DNA from: Chloroflexota bacterium
GTDB lineage: Bacteria; Chloroflexota; Limnocylindria; Limnocylindrales; CSP1-4
NCBI GenBank assembly: GCA_021786915.1
Contig: JAJYMP010000375.1
Span: forward strand, 1-10,173
Reading direction: 5' to 3'
Length of the DNA stretch: 10,173 nucleotides
The notes beneath the pieces were generated by a model that did not search any database, was not told the DNA's origin, and worked only from the letters and a program-made list of their open reading frames with translations. This document shows positions 1 to 6,697 of this stretch, piece by piece. The position numbers were made by a program, and so were the translations under genes. The first letter of the stretch is position 1. Every line of letters begins with the position of its first letter.

Positions 1-282
1 GTCCGCGGGATCCGCCTCGTCACCGCCGTCCTCGCCAGACCCGCCGCTCACGGGAGGGATGCAGGCGAGCTCGTCGCCCTCGGCGAGGGAAGCGTCCGGC
101 GCGGCGTACTCCCCGTTCCGCGCGAACCGGACGTACGGGCGACCATCGGCGAGCGCGGGATGGAGGGCGACGAGGGCTCCCCAGGCCGTCTCGATCGTCG
201 CCCCGGGCGGCACGTCGAGGACGACCTCGCGCGCGCCGGCGAGCTCGCGCTGCCGGGCGAAGAGCCGGACCCGGATCCGCAT
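1..282 (-). CDS. moaD: MoaD-type molybdopterin synthase sulfur carrier, continuing past its Gly-Gly end (5' part; runs off left edge)
   Basis: MoaD carries sulfur as a C-terminal thiocarboxylate to MoaE, which builds the dithiolene of molybdopterin from precursor Z in the cytoplasm. The 94 visible codons begin MRIRVRLFARQRELAG, a typical beta-grasp opening (strand, then a helix after VPPGATIE around residues 24-32), and reach ELACIPPVSGG at residues 71-81. That is the usual C-terminal end of a MoaD. Here the frame stays open for at least 13 more acidic/Gly codons up to the window edge. The best explanation is a MoaD-MoaE fusion through a linker, as in mycobacterial MoaX; a plain C-terminal extension removed by a protease is the alternative. 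The start is fixed by a strong purine tract (GGAGG at 290-294, 7 nt from the ATG). It lies 16 bp downstream of the membrane-protein gene, in the same operon. Family call is firm; the fusion is inference because the rest is off-window. Confidence 0.82.
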   Translation of the reverse strand, partial: MRIRVRLFARQRELAGAREVVLDVPPGATIETAWGALVALHPALADGRPYVRFARNGEYAAPDASLAEGDELACIPPVSGGSGEDGGDEADPAD

Positions 283-300
283 CGTCCTCCCTCCCCTCCT
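283..300 (-). promoter_or_regulatory. Strong ribosome-binding tract of moaD
   Basis: On the minus strand this is AGGAGGGGAGGGAGGACG just before the moaD ATG. It offers GGAGG at a 7-nt spacing (290-294) plus flanking copies. It overlaps the TAG stop (299-301) of the upstream membrane-protein gene, so the two genes must share a transcript and may be translationally coupled. Confidence 0.7.
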
Positions 301-1135
301 ACACGAGCAGGCCGGCGCCGAAGTAGAGGCCGGCGGCGGCGATCGTCCCGGCCGAGACGAGTGCCACGTCGATGTACAGGAGGCCCGTCGCCGATTCCAT
401 CGAGCGCGTGCGCACCGTCTGGACCGCGGCCCAGGTCACGACGAGCGGGAAGCCGAGCGAGGCGAGGAGCCGCAGCCAGACGAAGAGCGCCCACGGTCCG
501 GTGAGCGGCTCGAGGGGCGCGAGGCCGGTGCCGACGCCGAGGCCGACCCACAGGACGAAGAGGGCGAGCTGGGCGGCGACGGCGCCGAGGAGCACGCGGG
601 CGAGGAGGAGCGCGGGCGCGGTCGAGAGCTTCGGCGTCACGAGGTACCAGTGCCCGAGGATCATCGCCGCGAACGCGCCCCCCGTGGCGGCCGCGAGGGC
701 GACGAGCTGGACGCCGAGCGCCGCGGACCCGCCCGCGCTCCCGCCCCAGGCGAGGGCGCCGGCAATGAGCGCGCCGAGCCCGGCCCCGGCGACCGCCATC
801 GCGAGCGGGGCGGCCCGTCGCGCCCGGAAGAGGGCGACGGCATACGCGAGGGCGCCTGCGGCGAAGAGGCCGAGGAGGAGGCGCCGCGGACCGTCCCAGG
901 CGGGATCGACGAGGACCGGCGACCCGGCGGCCGCGCTCCCGGGGAGCGCCCCGTCCGAGAGCCATGCCAGCGCGCCGAAGGCCGCGGCCGAGAGTGCGGT
1001 GAAGCCGAGGTACCCCCGCGTCGCGTCCGTCCGCAGTCGGAGGAGCGCGACGGCCCCGAACGACCCCACCGCGAGGGCGGCGAGGAGCGTCCAGTTGATG
1101 AAGGCGAGGTTGCGGGCGATCTGGTCGGCGGGCAC
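299..1135 (-). CDS. Conserved-looking eight-helix integral membrane protein, function unknown
   Basis: The 278-residue product is strongly hydrophobic, with about eight likely membrane helices (roughly residues 9-31, 41-63, 86-103, 107-131, 137-166, 175-198, 216-241, 246-278). I do not recognise a named family. Distinctive segments are AMILGHWYLVTPKLS at the end of helix 5, with a possibly membrane-embedded His, and TRSMESATGLLYID before the last helix. There is no signal peptide apart from the first helix. The start is GTG at 1135-1133; no Shine-Dalgarno precedes it, but a TACACT element lies 7 nt upstream, which suggests a leaderless start. The stop overlaps the moaD ribosome-binding tract, so the gene is operonic with moaD. 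A link to a molybdoenzyme (membrane anchor or quinone/haem-binding subunit) is conceivable from context only. The coding call is firm; the function is open. Confidence 0.75.
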   Translation of the reverse strand: MPADQIARNLAFINWTLLAALAVGSFGAVALLRLRTDATRGYLGFTALSAAAFGALAWLSDGALPGSAAAGSPVLVDPAWDGPRRLLLGLFAAGALAYAVALFRARRAAPLAMAVAGAGLGALIAGALAWGGSAGGSAALGVQLVALAAATGGAFAAMILGHWYLVTPKLSTAPALLLARVLLGAVAAQLALFVLWVGLGVGTGLAPLEPLTGPWALFVWLRLLASLGFPLVVTWAAVQTVRTRSMESATGLLYIDVALVSAGTIAAAGLYFGAGLLV

Positions 1136-1142
1136 GGCGCCG

Positions 1143-1148
1143 AGTGTA
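1143..1148 (-). promoter_or_regulatory. Candidate -10 element for a leaderless membrane-protein transcript
   Basis: On the minus strand the sequence reads TACACT, matching the TANNNT pattern of bacterial -10 boxes. It is followed by 7 nt and then the GTG start at 1135. This places the expected transcription start at or within a base of the start codon. No good -35 is visible, so the call rests on spacing alone. Confidence 0.3.
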
Positions 1149-1189
1149 TCGGCACGCGGACGCGTACGATGGCGCCGGAGGTGTCACGG

Positions 1190-1918
1190 ATGGGCATGGA
1201 CGGCGCGTCGATCACCTGGTACGGCCACGCCTGCGTGGAGGTCCGGTCGCCGCGGGGGACGTCGATCCTCGTCGATCCCTGGTTCGGGAACCCGAAGAGC
1301 CCGAAGGCGGCGGCCGACGTCCGGGCCTGCGACCTCCTCCTCGTCACCCACGGCCACGGCGACCACATGGGCGACGCGGTCGCCCTCGCCAGCCGGCTCC
1401 GGCCCACGTGGCCCTGCATCCACGAGATGAGCCTCTGGCTCGCGCGGCGCCTCCCGGGCGGGAGCGACGCGGTCGTCGGGATGAACAAGGGCGGGACGTT
1501 CGCGTTCGGCGAGATCGCCGTCACGATGGTCGGGGCCGATCACTCGAGCGGCGACTGGAACGCCGGCGCGGAGACGACGCTCTACCTCGGCGAGCCCGCC
1601 GGGTTCGTCATCCGCCTCGAGAACGGGAAGACGATCTACCACGCCGGCGACACGAACGTCTTCTCCGACATGCGCCTCATCGGCGAGCTCCACCGGCCGG
1701 ACCTCGCGCTCCTCCCGATCGGCGGCCACTACACGATGGGCCCGCGTGAGGCGGCGCTCGCGGTCGAGCTCCTCGGCGTCGAGGAGGTCGCGCCGATCCA
1801 CTGGGGCACGTTCCCGCTCCTCGCCGGGACGCCGGGGACGCTCCGCCACGAGCTCGAGGTGCGCGGCCTCCGCGGCGTCACGGTCCACGACTGGGCGCCG
1901 GGAGGGACGATCGGATGA
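1190..1918 (+). CDS. UlaG/UPF0173-type metal-dependent hydrolase (metallo-beta-lactamase fold)
   Basis: A 242-residue cytoplasmic hydrolase of the metallo-beta-lactamase superfamily. Seen in the sequence: an N-terminal ITWYGHACVEV strand-loop (8-18), VDPWF at 28-32, the dinuclear metal motif THGHGDHMGD at 53-62 (His54, His56, Asp58, His59), His118 in GADHSSGDW, the bridging Asp154 in HAGDTNVFSD, and a final His204 in PIHWGTFP. All expected metal ligands are present. This arrangement matches UPF0173/UlaG-like proteins, often annotated as L-ascorbate-6-phosphate lactonase homologues, although the substrate of most members is unknown. The frame is open much further upstream, but GGAGG at 1177-1181 sits 8 nt before the ATG at 1190 and the family normally starts just before the first strand. 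The ATGs at 1169 and 1196 are weaker. The gene is divergent from the membrane-protein/moaD operon, so a functional link is not implied. Confidence 0.88.
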   Translation: MGMDGASITWYGHACVEVRSPRGTSILVDPWFGNPKSPKAAADVRACDLLLVTHGHGDHMGDAVALASRLRPTWPCIHEMSLWLARRLPGGSDAVVGMNKGGTFAFGEIAVTMVGADHSSGDWNAGAETTLYLGEPAGFVIRLENGKTIYHAGDTNVFSDMRLIGELHRPDLALLPIGGHYTMGPREAALAVELLGVEEVAPIHWGTFPLLAGTPGTLRHELEVRGLRGVTVHDWAPGGTIG

Positions 1919-2061
1919 TCTCTCCCGAGCCCGTCGAACGGCTCGTCCGGGACCGCGGGTAGGCCGAGCTCGCCATCGGCAACAACGTGGTGGCCCAGGT
2001 CCCGACCCAAACGGCATCCCGGTCAGGATCGCGGTCCTTCTCGGCCCGCGGGGCGCCGTGA
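1915..2061 (+). pseudogene. Short broken reading frame overlapping the hydrolase stop
   Basis: An ATG at 1915 overlaps the hydrolase TGA (ATGA), which normally signals a translationally coupled next gene. It encodes MISPEPVERLVRDRG and then stops at TAG 1960-1962. The same frame resumes as AELAIGNNVVAQVPT and stays open to a TGA at 2059-2061. The reading looks protein-like on both sides of the stop, so it may be the head of a gene that was truncated and mutated when the DNA to the right was joined. I do not recognise the family. It could instead be chance coding potential in high-GC DNA; confidence is low. Confidence 0.25.
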
Positions 2062-2086
2062 GTGCAAGGGTGCGTGCTGGCAACTG

Positions 2087-2824
2087 CTACTGGCGTAGAG
2101 GGTCGACCCCTCGGGTCGACCTAGCGAAGAGATCGATCCGGTACGTCCGGCCGACGCCGAACTCGGTCCTATCTGTGAAGACGTGGTGGAGCTGCGATTC
2201 CTGCGCCAGGAGGTCGTGGACCTCATCCCCATCCAGCACGGTGCCGATCCGCGGGACGTAGTGGAGGGTGACGAGGATGCCGCCGGGCGCAAGCCCCCGC
2301 TCTATGTGACGCAAGACATCGACGATCTCGTCGATCGCCCAGTAGTAGAGGACGTCCGACGCGACGACGAGGTCGAAGTGCCCTTGGGGGAACGCATGAC
2401 GCACGTCGCGGACTTCACAGGTCACCTGGGGAAGGGCTGCCAAACGGCCGCGGGCGGCCCGGACCGCCTGCCCCGATATGTCCGTGGCGAGAAGAGTCGT
2501 ACATCGCGGCGCCAGTAACTCGGTGAAGGTGCCGATCGAGCAGCCGATCTCGAGCACGCTCTCGAAGGGCCCTGGCCCGCATAGGCCGAGAGTCCTCGCG
2601 AACTTCAGCCGCTCCTCGGGACTGGTGTCGAATCTCCAAGGATCCCCGCCCGACCGCCGATACAGCTGATCGAAGTAGGCGCTCCCACGCATCGCCGGAG
2701 GTTCGAGCATTCCGGGGAGCGTCGACAGGAGACGGGATCTCAAGCGGATTGGGAGAGCGTAGAGAGCACGCCATAGAACGCGCCACAGAACAGAGTAGGC
2801 CCGCCCGAGAATGGTACGAACCAC
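2087..2824 (-). CDS. Class I SAM-dependent methyltransferase, NodS-like
   Basis: A 245-residue methyltransferase with a Rossmann core. An N-terminal basic amphipathic stretch (about 1-40) precedes SAYFDQLYRRSGGDPWRFDT (48-67), a signature of NodS-like enzymes. Motif I is LEIGCSIGTFTELLA at 91-105, the acidic SAM-ribose residue is Asp115 in LLATDIS, and FDLVVASDVLYYW at 150-162 corresponds to motif IV. NodS itself N-methylates an aminosugar terminus during Nod-factor synthesis, so an amino- or hydroxy-sugar derivative is a reasonable guess for the substrate; this is inference. The start is a GTG with only a weak GGAGAG upstream. The gene lies 178 bp downstream of the SAF oxidoreductase on the same strand, so it may or may not share its transcript. 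Its base composition is less GC-rich than its neighbours, hinting at separate acquisition. Confidence 0.85.
   Translation of the reverse strand: MVRTILGRAYSVLWRVLWRALYALPIRLRSRLLSTLPGMLEPPAMRGSAYFDQLYRRSGGDPWRFDTSPEERLKFARTLGLCGPGPFESVLEIGCSIGTFTELLAPRCTTLLATDISGQAVRAARGRLAALPQVTCEVRDVRHAFPQGHFDLVVASDVLYYWAIDEIVDVLRHIERGLAPGGILVTLHYVPRIGTVLDGDEVHDLLAQESQLHHVFTDRTEFGVGRTYRIDLFARSTRGVDPLRQ
2101..2121. repeat. Perfect 9-bp inverted repeat with 3-nt loop at the methyltransferase 3' end
   Basis: GGTCGACCC (2101-2109), loop CTC, then GGGTCGACC (2113-2121). It lies in the last codons of the methyltransferase and between two converging genes. No T-tract follows on either strand, so it does not look like a classical intrinsic terminator. 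A role in 3'-end formation or protection is possible. Confidence 0.5.
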
Positions 2825-3002
2825 CGCTCTCCGATCGCCTCGGTCTGCCGGGCGCTGACATGTGGAACGTTGAGCACCCTAGCAGACTCAAGAATGGCGC
2901 TGAGCTGCCCCAAAGGGACCGAGCGGGCGTGCGTCGGATGGAGGACGAGACGATGACCGACCTTACAGCTGACTCGTCCGGCCGCAACGAGGGCCGCGAG
3001 AT
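2825..3002 (-). other. Gap between SAF oxidoreductase and methyltransferase genes
   Basis: This 178-bp stretch breaks the otherwise overlapping minus-strand operon. I see no convincing promoter or terminator. A minus-strand frame, different from both neighbours, is open across it (about 3045 to 2740) and contains the protein-like but unrecognised segment ARVLNVPHVSARQTEAIG. It overlaps the start of the methyltransferase gene and could be a small remnant. Confidence 0.3.
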
Positions 3003-4295
3003 CTAGACCGTCCTGAGCCCGAACTCCCGGGCCTGCTCGTGCCACAGTTGCGTCGCGAGCCGATCGGCCGGCACGTCGACGTCATCGAAGGTCAGCGCCA
3101 CATCCTCGGCAACGTCGCGGACGAGCACAGCGCCATCGGCCAGACCCATCGGCAGCAGGTGCTCCTGTCGCGCGGTGCCGACGTTCTCCAGCATCCCGTA
3201 CACGGTGAACCCGCCGATCCCGTCGAGTGTCTCGCCGGTCTTGAGGTCCCGCTTGGCCTGGGCGATGACCTCGGTCACCGGGCCGCCCATCGGCGCTGCC
3301 GCCGCGTCGTTCAGCAACACGGCGCGCGCCACCGACTGGACCGTCTCGAGCGGGCCGAGGTGGTATGGCCGGTAGAACGTGTAGACCGGGCCTTCGCCCA
3401 TCTTGTAGAACTTCAGGTACGCACGCGAGAGGGGGTCCTCCTCGTAGCCGAGGACGAAGACGCCGAAGCTCGGTTCGGCCCCGAGGACGTAGTCGACGAT
3501 CGGACGCTCGAGCAGGGCCTGGATGTCGAACCGCTCCGGTGCCTGTTCCACGCGCTCGGCGCGCGGGCCGAGCATCCCGCGTTGCGCCACGCCGAATCCG
3601 GTCGCGTTGGCGACGACACCCATCTCGGCCGCGATCTTCGTGCCGTCGGCGAAGGACGTGATCATCTTGGGTCGCTGGCCATGGGCCTCGGCGAACGCCT
3701 TCTGCGTCTCCGGCGTCCGCCTGTGGTCCAGCAGGCTCTTGATGTTGCCGGCCAGGATCGGCCGGAAGCCAAGCAGCCTGACCTCGTCCATGAGGTCCAT
3801 GATCACCGCGGGCTGGTCGCCGGCCATGTCGGTCAGGACCACGCCGGCAGCATCCGCACGGGTCTTGAGAAGCGGGCCAAGGCACGAGTCCAGCTCGGCG
3901 TTGATGAGGACCAGGTGCTTGCCCGCGTCGATCGCCCGGACTGCGACGCCCGCGCCGAACTCGACCTCGCCGGTCGCCTCGACGATCGCCTCGACGCCGG
4001 CCGCGTCGGTCAGGACGGTCGGATCGTCGGTGATGACCGGGCGATGGTTGCGGATCGCGACGTCGAGATCCGCCGAGGAGCTGACGTGGCCCGGCGCGTC
4101 CACGCCGGCCTCGCGGTAGGCGCGCTCGGCCTCCGCGATGGTGCGGTTGGCGACGGCCACCAGCTCGATGCCCGGCGTCCGACGGATGATCCTGGCCGCG
4201 AACCCGCGGCCGGCGTAGCCCGCTCCAACGAGCCCGACGCGGATTGGGTCGCCGGCGGCGGCTCGCGCCTCGAGGGCGCGCAGGACGGCAGTCAT
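3003..4295 (-). CDS. NAD(P)-dependent oxidoreductase, homoserine-dehydrogenase-like, with C-terminal SAF domain
   Basis: A 430-residue cytoplasmic enzyme. The N-terminal Rossmann domain has VGLVGAGYAGRGFAARI (20-36; GxGxxG at 24-29), then VAVANR at the end of the second strand. AIVEATGEVEFGAGVAVRAI and HLVLINAELDSCLGPLL resemble the homoserine dehydrogenase and Gfo/Idh/MocA cofactor domains. The middle part carries conserved-looking PVYTFYRPYHLGPLETVQS, and the C-terminus (about 375-420, with LTFDDVDVP) fits a SAF domain, a fold also found in sialic-acid synthases. Proteins of this design are repeatedly annotated near sugar-nucleotide genes, and no reaction is assigned that I know of. Oxidation or reduction of a keto-sugar intermediate is inferred. 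The ATG at 4295 overlaps the TGA of the upstream rfbC (ATGA), with AGGAG a few bases before it, so I chose it over in-frame GTG/ATG codons upstream. Confidence 0.85.
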   Translation of the reverse strand: MTAVLRALEARAAAGDPIRVGLVGAGYAGRGFAARIIRRTPGIELVAVANRTIAEAERAYREAGVDAPGHVSSSADLDVAIRNHRPVITDDPTVLTDAAGVEAIVEATGEVEFGAGVAVRAIDAGKHLVLINAELDSCLGPLLKTRADAAGVVLTDMAGDQPAVIMDLMDEVRLLGFRPILAGNIKSLLDHRRTPETQKAFAEAHGQRPKMITSFADGTKIAAEMGVVANATGFGVAQRGMLGPRAERVEQAPERFDIQALLERPIVDYVLGAEPSFGVFVLGYEEDPLSRAYLKFYKMGEGPVYTFYRPYHLGPLETVQSVARAVLLNDAAAAPMGGPVTEVIAQAKRDLKTGETLDGIGGFTVYGMLENVGTARQEHLLPMGLADGAVLVRDVAEDVALTFDDVDVPADRLATQLWHEQAREFGLRTV

Positions 4296-4827
4296 GCGTG
4301 GGTCTCCTGGTCGAGGTCGGGCCAAGCAGCATCCTTGTCGGACACGATCACGTGGTCGGTGATGGGCCAGCGGATCGCGAGCGTCGGGTCATCCCAGCGG
4401 ATGCCGCGCTCCGATCCCGGCACGTACGGGTGGGACACCTGGTAGCTGACCTCCGCGTCATCCTCGAGCGCCTGGTAGCCGTGGGCGCAGCCGACCGGCA
4501 CGAAGACCATCGTCCGTGCCTCGGCGTCGAGGAGGTGGCCCTGCCACTGGCGGTACGTCGGGGAATCGGGACGGAGATCGACGGCAACGTCGAAGACCGC
4601 CCCGCGCGTGCAGCGCAGGAGCTTGGATTCGCCGTACGGCGCCACCTGCCAGTGCAGCCCCCGGATCGGCGGTTGGTCGACAGGTTCGTCTGGACGTTCC
4701 GGAGCTCGACCCCGAGTTGCTCCGACCATGCCTCGTCCCAGATCCGGGCGAAGAACCCGCGCTCGTCGCCGATCCGGGTCAGGTCGATGAGATGGGAACC
4801 GTGGAGACCCGCCGGTGACAGCCTCAT
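4292..4827 (-). pseudogene. rfbC: RmlC/RfbC-type dTDP-4-dehydrorhamnose 3,5-epimerase-like gene, frameshifted
   Basis: Cupin-fold 3,5-epimerases of the RmlC family invert 4-keto-6-deoxy sugars bound to a nucleotide. The first 53 codons (4827 to about 4669) read as a normal N-terminus, with DERGFFARIWDEAWSEQLG at 21-39 and VQTNLSTN at 45-52. The rest of the family signature lies in another frame, from about 4669 to the stop at 4292: IRGLHWQVAPYGESKLLRC, GAVFDVAVDLRPDSPTYRQW, GCAHGYQALED and SERGIRWDDPTLAIRWP. The total of 536 nt is not divisible by three. Compared with family members reading STNRRGTxRGLH, about two residues plus one base (7 nt) appear to be lost near 4664-4671. As written, translation would stop at 4348 after about 106 wrong residues. 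The ATG overlaps the upstream stop (ATGA) and the stop overlaps the downstream start. It may be a real lesion or an assembly error. Confidence 0.85.
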
Positions 4828-5915
4828 GCCCGAGCCACCGTGCCCGATCCGGGCGCCGTGGCCGGGTCAGCGCCCGTGTCGGTCGGCACCGGCGGGCGGA
4901 CCCAGAAGAACCGCGCATCGATCTGCCCGGTCGAGAGCAGGTGCTGGATCTGCTTGATGCGCGTGTGGCCGCGCGATTCGAACAGCTCCGTGCTCATGTC
5001 CACGGCGCGGAAGACTTCCAGCAGCTGCTGTGCTCCCCGGGCGACGTCGTACCGGGCCTCGAATCCGAGAACGTCGCGGATCTTGTCGAAATTGGCCCGG
5101 TAGTTCCGATGGTCGCCGGAGCTGTCGCCGAACTGCGTGCGGCAGCCGGGGAAGACGTCCGCGATGATCTCCGCCACCTCGCGGACCTGGTAGTTCTGGT
5201 GGTTGCTGCCGACGTTGAAGACCTGGCCATGGATGAGGTCGCGCGGCGCGCGCAGCACAAGATCGATCGCCTGGCTGATGTCGAGGATGTGGACGAACGG
5301 TCGCCAGGGCCGTCCGTCGCTGTCCATCCGGATCACCTTCTCCGTCCACGCGTGCCCCGCCAGATCGTTGACGACAAGGTCGAAGCGCATCCGCGGCGAC
5401 GCACCGTACGCCGTGGCGTTGCGCAGGAACGTCGGCGAGAAGTCGTCGGTCGCGAGCGACGGCACGTCACGCTCGACCAGGACCTTGCACTTGGCGTACG
5501 CGGTCAGCGGGTGAACCTCCGCGGTCTCGGTGCTGTCCGTGTCGCCGGCGGAGCCGTAGACGCTGCACGACGACATGTAGATGAAGCGCTGGACCCCGGC
5601 TGCCCTCGCGAGCGTGGCGAGGCGCACGCTGCCCAGGTGGTTGATCTCGAACGTGATCTCGGGATTCAGCTGTCCGACGGGATCGTTCGATAGCTCAGCG
5701 AGGTGGACGATCGCGTCAAAGCCGCGCAGGTCCTCGGCCGCTACATGCCGGATGTCCTTCGCCACCCAGGCCGGTGAGCGATCGACTCCGTGATAGAGCC
5801 AGCCGACGCGGTGGAAGCCCGTGTCGAGCCCCGTGACCTCGTGGCCCCGGTCCAGCAGGTAGGCGCACAGGACCGTGCCGATGTAGCCCTCGCTTCCGGT
5901 GACGAGGACGCGCAT
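4824..5915 (-). CDS. NAD-dependent epimerase/dehydratase (extended SDR), sugar-nucleotide modifying
   Basis: A 363-residue extended short-chain dehydrogenase/reductase. MRVLVTGSEGYIGTVLCAYLL gives the GxxGxxG NAD motif at 7-13, and Asp31 is the likely adenosine-ribose contact. The catalytic set is SSCSVYG (115-121) and YxxxK (Tyr140, Lys144). FVHILDISQAIDLVL and VFNVGSNHQNYQVREVAEII are typical of GalE/RmlB-like enzymes. The length is a little over the usual 310-350 because of an Ala/Thr/Pro-rich tail. The exact reaction (4-epimerase, 4,6-dehydratase or C4 oxidation) cannot be read from the motifs. The start at 5915 overlaps the cytidylyltransferase stop by one base (TGATG), and GGAAGG lies about 10 nt upstream; an ATG at 5924 is in frame but its SD would abut it. 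The 3' end overlaps rfbC. Coupled position and fold place it in the NDP-sugar pathway. Confidence 0.88.
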   Translation of the reverse strand: MRVLVTGSEGYIGTVLCAYLLDRGHEVTGLDTGFHRVGWLYHGVDRSPAWVAKDIRHVAAEDLRGFDAIVHLAELSNDPVGQLNPEITFEINHLGSVRLATLARAAGVQRFIYMSSCSVYGSAGDTDSTETAEVHPLTAYAKCKVLVERDVPSLATDDFSPTFLRNATAYGASPRMRFDLVVNDLAGHAWTEKVIRMDSDGRPWRPFVHILDISQAIDLVLRAPRDLIHGQVFNVGSNHQNYQVREVAEIIADVFPGCRTQFGDSSGDHRNYRANFDKIRDVLGFEARYDVARGAQQLLEVFRAVDMSTELFESRGHTRIKQIQHLLSTGQIDARFFWVRPPVPTDTGADPATAPGSGTVARA

Positions 5916-6697
5916 CAGCCCCATACCTTCCATGGCGCGCGACCCGAGTCCCACAGGTTCTCCAGCAGGACGCGGTCGCGCATCGTGTCCATGCATTGCC
6001 AGAACGATGCATGACGATAGGCCATCAGCTCGCCGTCGGCGGCGAGGCGCTCCATGGGCTCCTTCTGGAAGTACGTGTCGTCGTTGTCGATGTAGTCGAG
6101 GACGCGCCGCTCCAGAACCATGTAGCCCCCGTTGATCCAGCCCTCCCCGGTCTGCGGCTTCTCCGAGAACTCGACGACCGCGTCGCCATCGAGCTCAACG
6201 TGGCCGAACCTGGCAGGCGGTCGGACCGCGGTGATCGTCGCGAGACGTCCGTGGGACGTGTGGAAGTCGATGAGCCGGTTGAGGTCCACATCTGAGACGC
6301 CGTCCCCGAAGGTCATCATGAAGGTATCGTCCAGGAGGTGCGCGACCTGGCGCATGCGTCCGCCGGTGGCCGTGTCGTACCCAGTGTCGACAAGATGCAC
6401 CGTCCAGTCCTCGATCTCGGCGCGGTCACGCTCCACGAGCCCGACACCGGTCCGCACGGTGATGTCGCCGGCCAGCGCCGCGTACTGTGTGAAGTACTGC
6501 TTGATCACCTCGCCCCGGTAGCCGAGCGCGATCACGAAATCACTGTGCCCGTGGTGGGCGTAGTGCTTGAGGATGTGCCAGAGGATCGGCTCACGGCCGA
6601 TCTCGACCATCGGCTTTGGCTTGGCGACCGTCTCCTCGGAGATCCGGCTGCCGAATCCGCCGGCCAGGATCAGGGTGCGCAATCCGAAGCTCCCCAT
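5915..6697 (-). CDS. rfbF: Glucose-1-phosphate cytidylyltransferase-like sugar nucleotidyltransferase
   Basis: A 260-residue enzyme, close to the usual 257 of RfbF, which makes CDP-glucose from CTP and glucose 1-phosphate. Visible motifs: LILAGGFGSRISEETVAKPK (9-28) with the nucleotide-binding loop, then PMVEIG; GDGVSD at 131-136 for the metal-binding Asp; FSEKPQTGEGWINGGYMVLE (177-196); and FWQCMDTMRD at 232-241, all in RfbF-like order. CTP versus dTTP or UTP use is inferred from overall resemblance. I chose the ATG at 6697 because homology begins at once (GLRTLILAGG); the frame is open upstream to 6835 without plausible protein content. It is the first gene of the minus-strand operon and overlaps the next by one base. 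CDP-glucose normally goes to a 4,6-dehydratase, and the following SDR could supply that step. Confidence 0.87.
   Translation of the reverse strand: MGSFGLRTLILAGGFGSRISEETVAKPKPMVEIGREPILWHILKHYAHHGHSDFVIALGYRGEVIKQYFTQYAALAGDITVRTGVGLVERDRAEIEDWTVHLVDTGYDTATGGRMRQVAHLLDDTFMMTFGDGVSDVDLNRLIDFHTSHGRLATITAVRPPARFGHVELDGDAVVEFSEKPQTGEGWINGGYMVLERRVLDYIDNDDTYFQKEPMERLAADGELMAYRHASFWQCMDTMRDRVLLENLWDSGRAPWKVWG

Noticed and set aside
59..1189. Plus-strand frame open far upstream of the hydrolase start
   Set aside because: It is Arg/Glu/Gly-rich low-complexity text antisense to the well-supported membrane protein and moaD genes; hydrolase homology and the SD place the start at 1190.
3039..4445. Long plus-strand open frame opposite the SAF oxidoreductase
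   Set aside because: High-GC shadow: no recognisable motifs, composition dominated by Arg/Asp/Val/Gly, and the minus strand carries clear family motifs over the same bases.
4664..4671. Programmed ribosomal frameshifting as the explanation for the rfbC frame change
   Set aside because: No canonical slippery heptamer followed by a structure is seen, the family is not known to use recoding, and bases encoding about two conserved residues seem missing, which recoding would not explain.
4815..5693. Plus-strand open frame opposite the SDR epimerase
   Set aside because: Antisense shadow of a gene with complete NAD and YxxxK motifs; no domain signature of its own.
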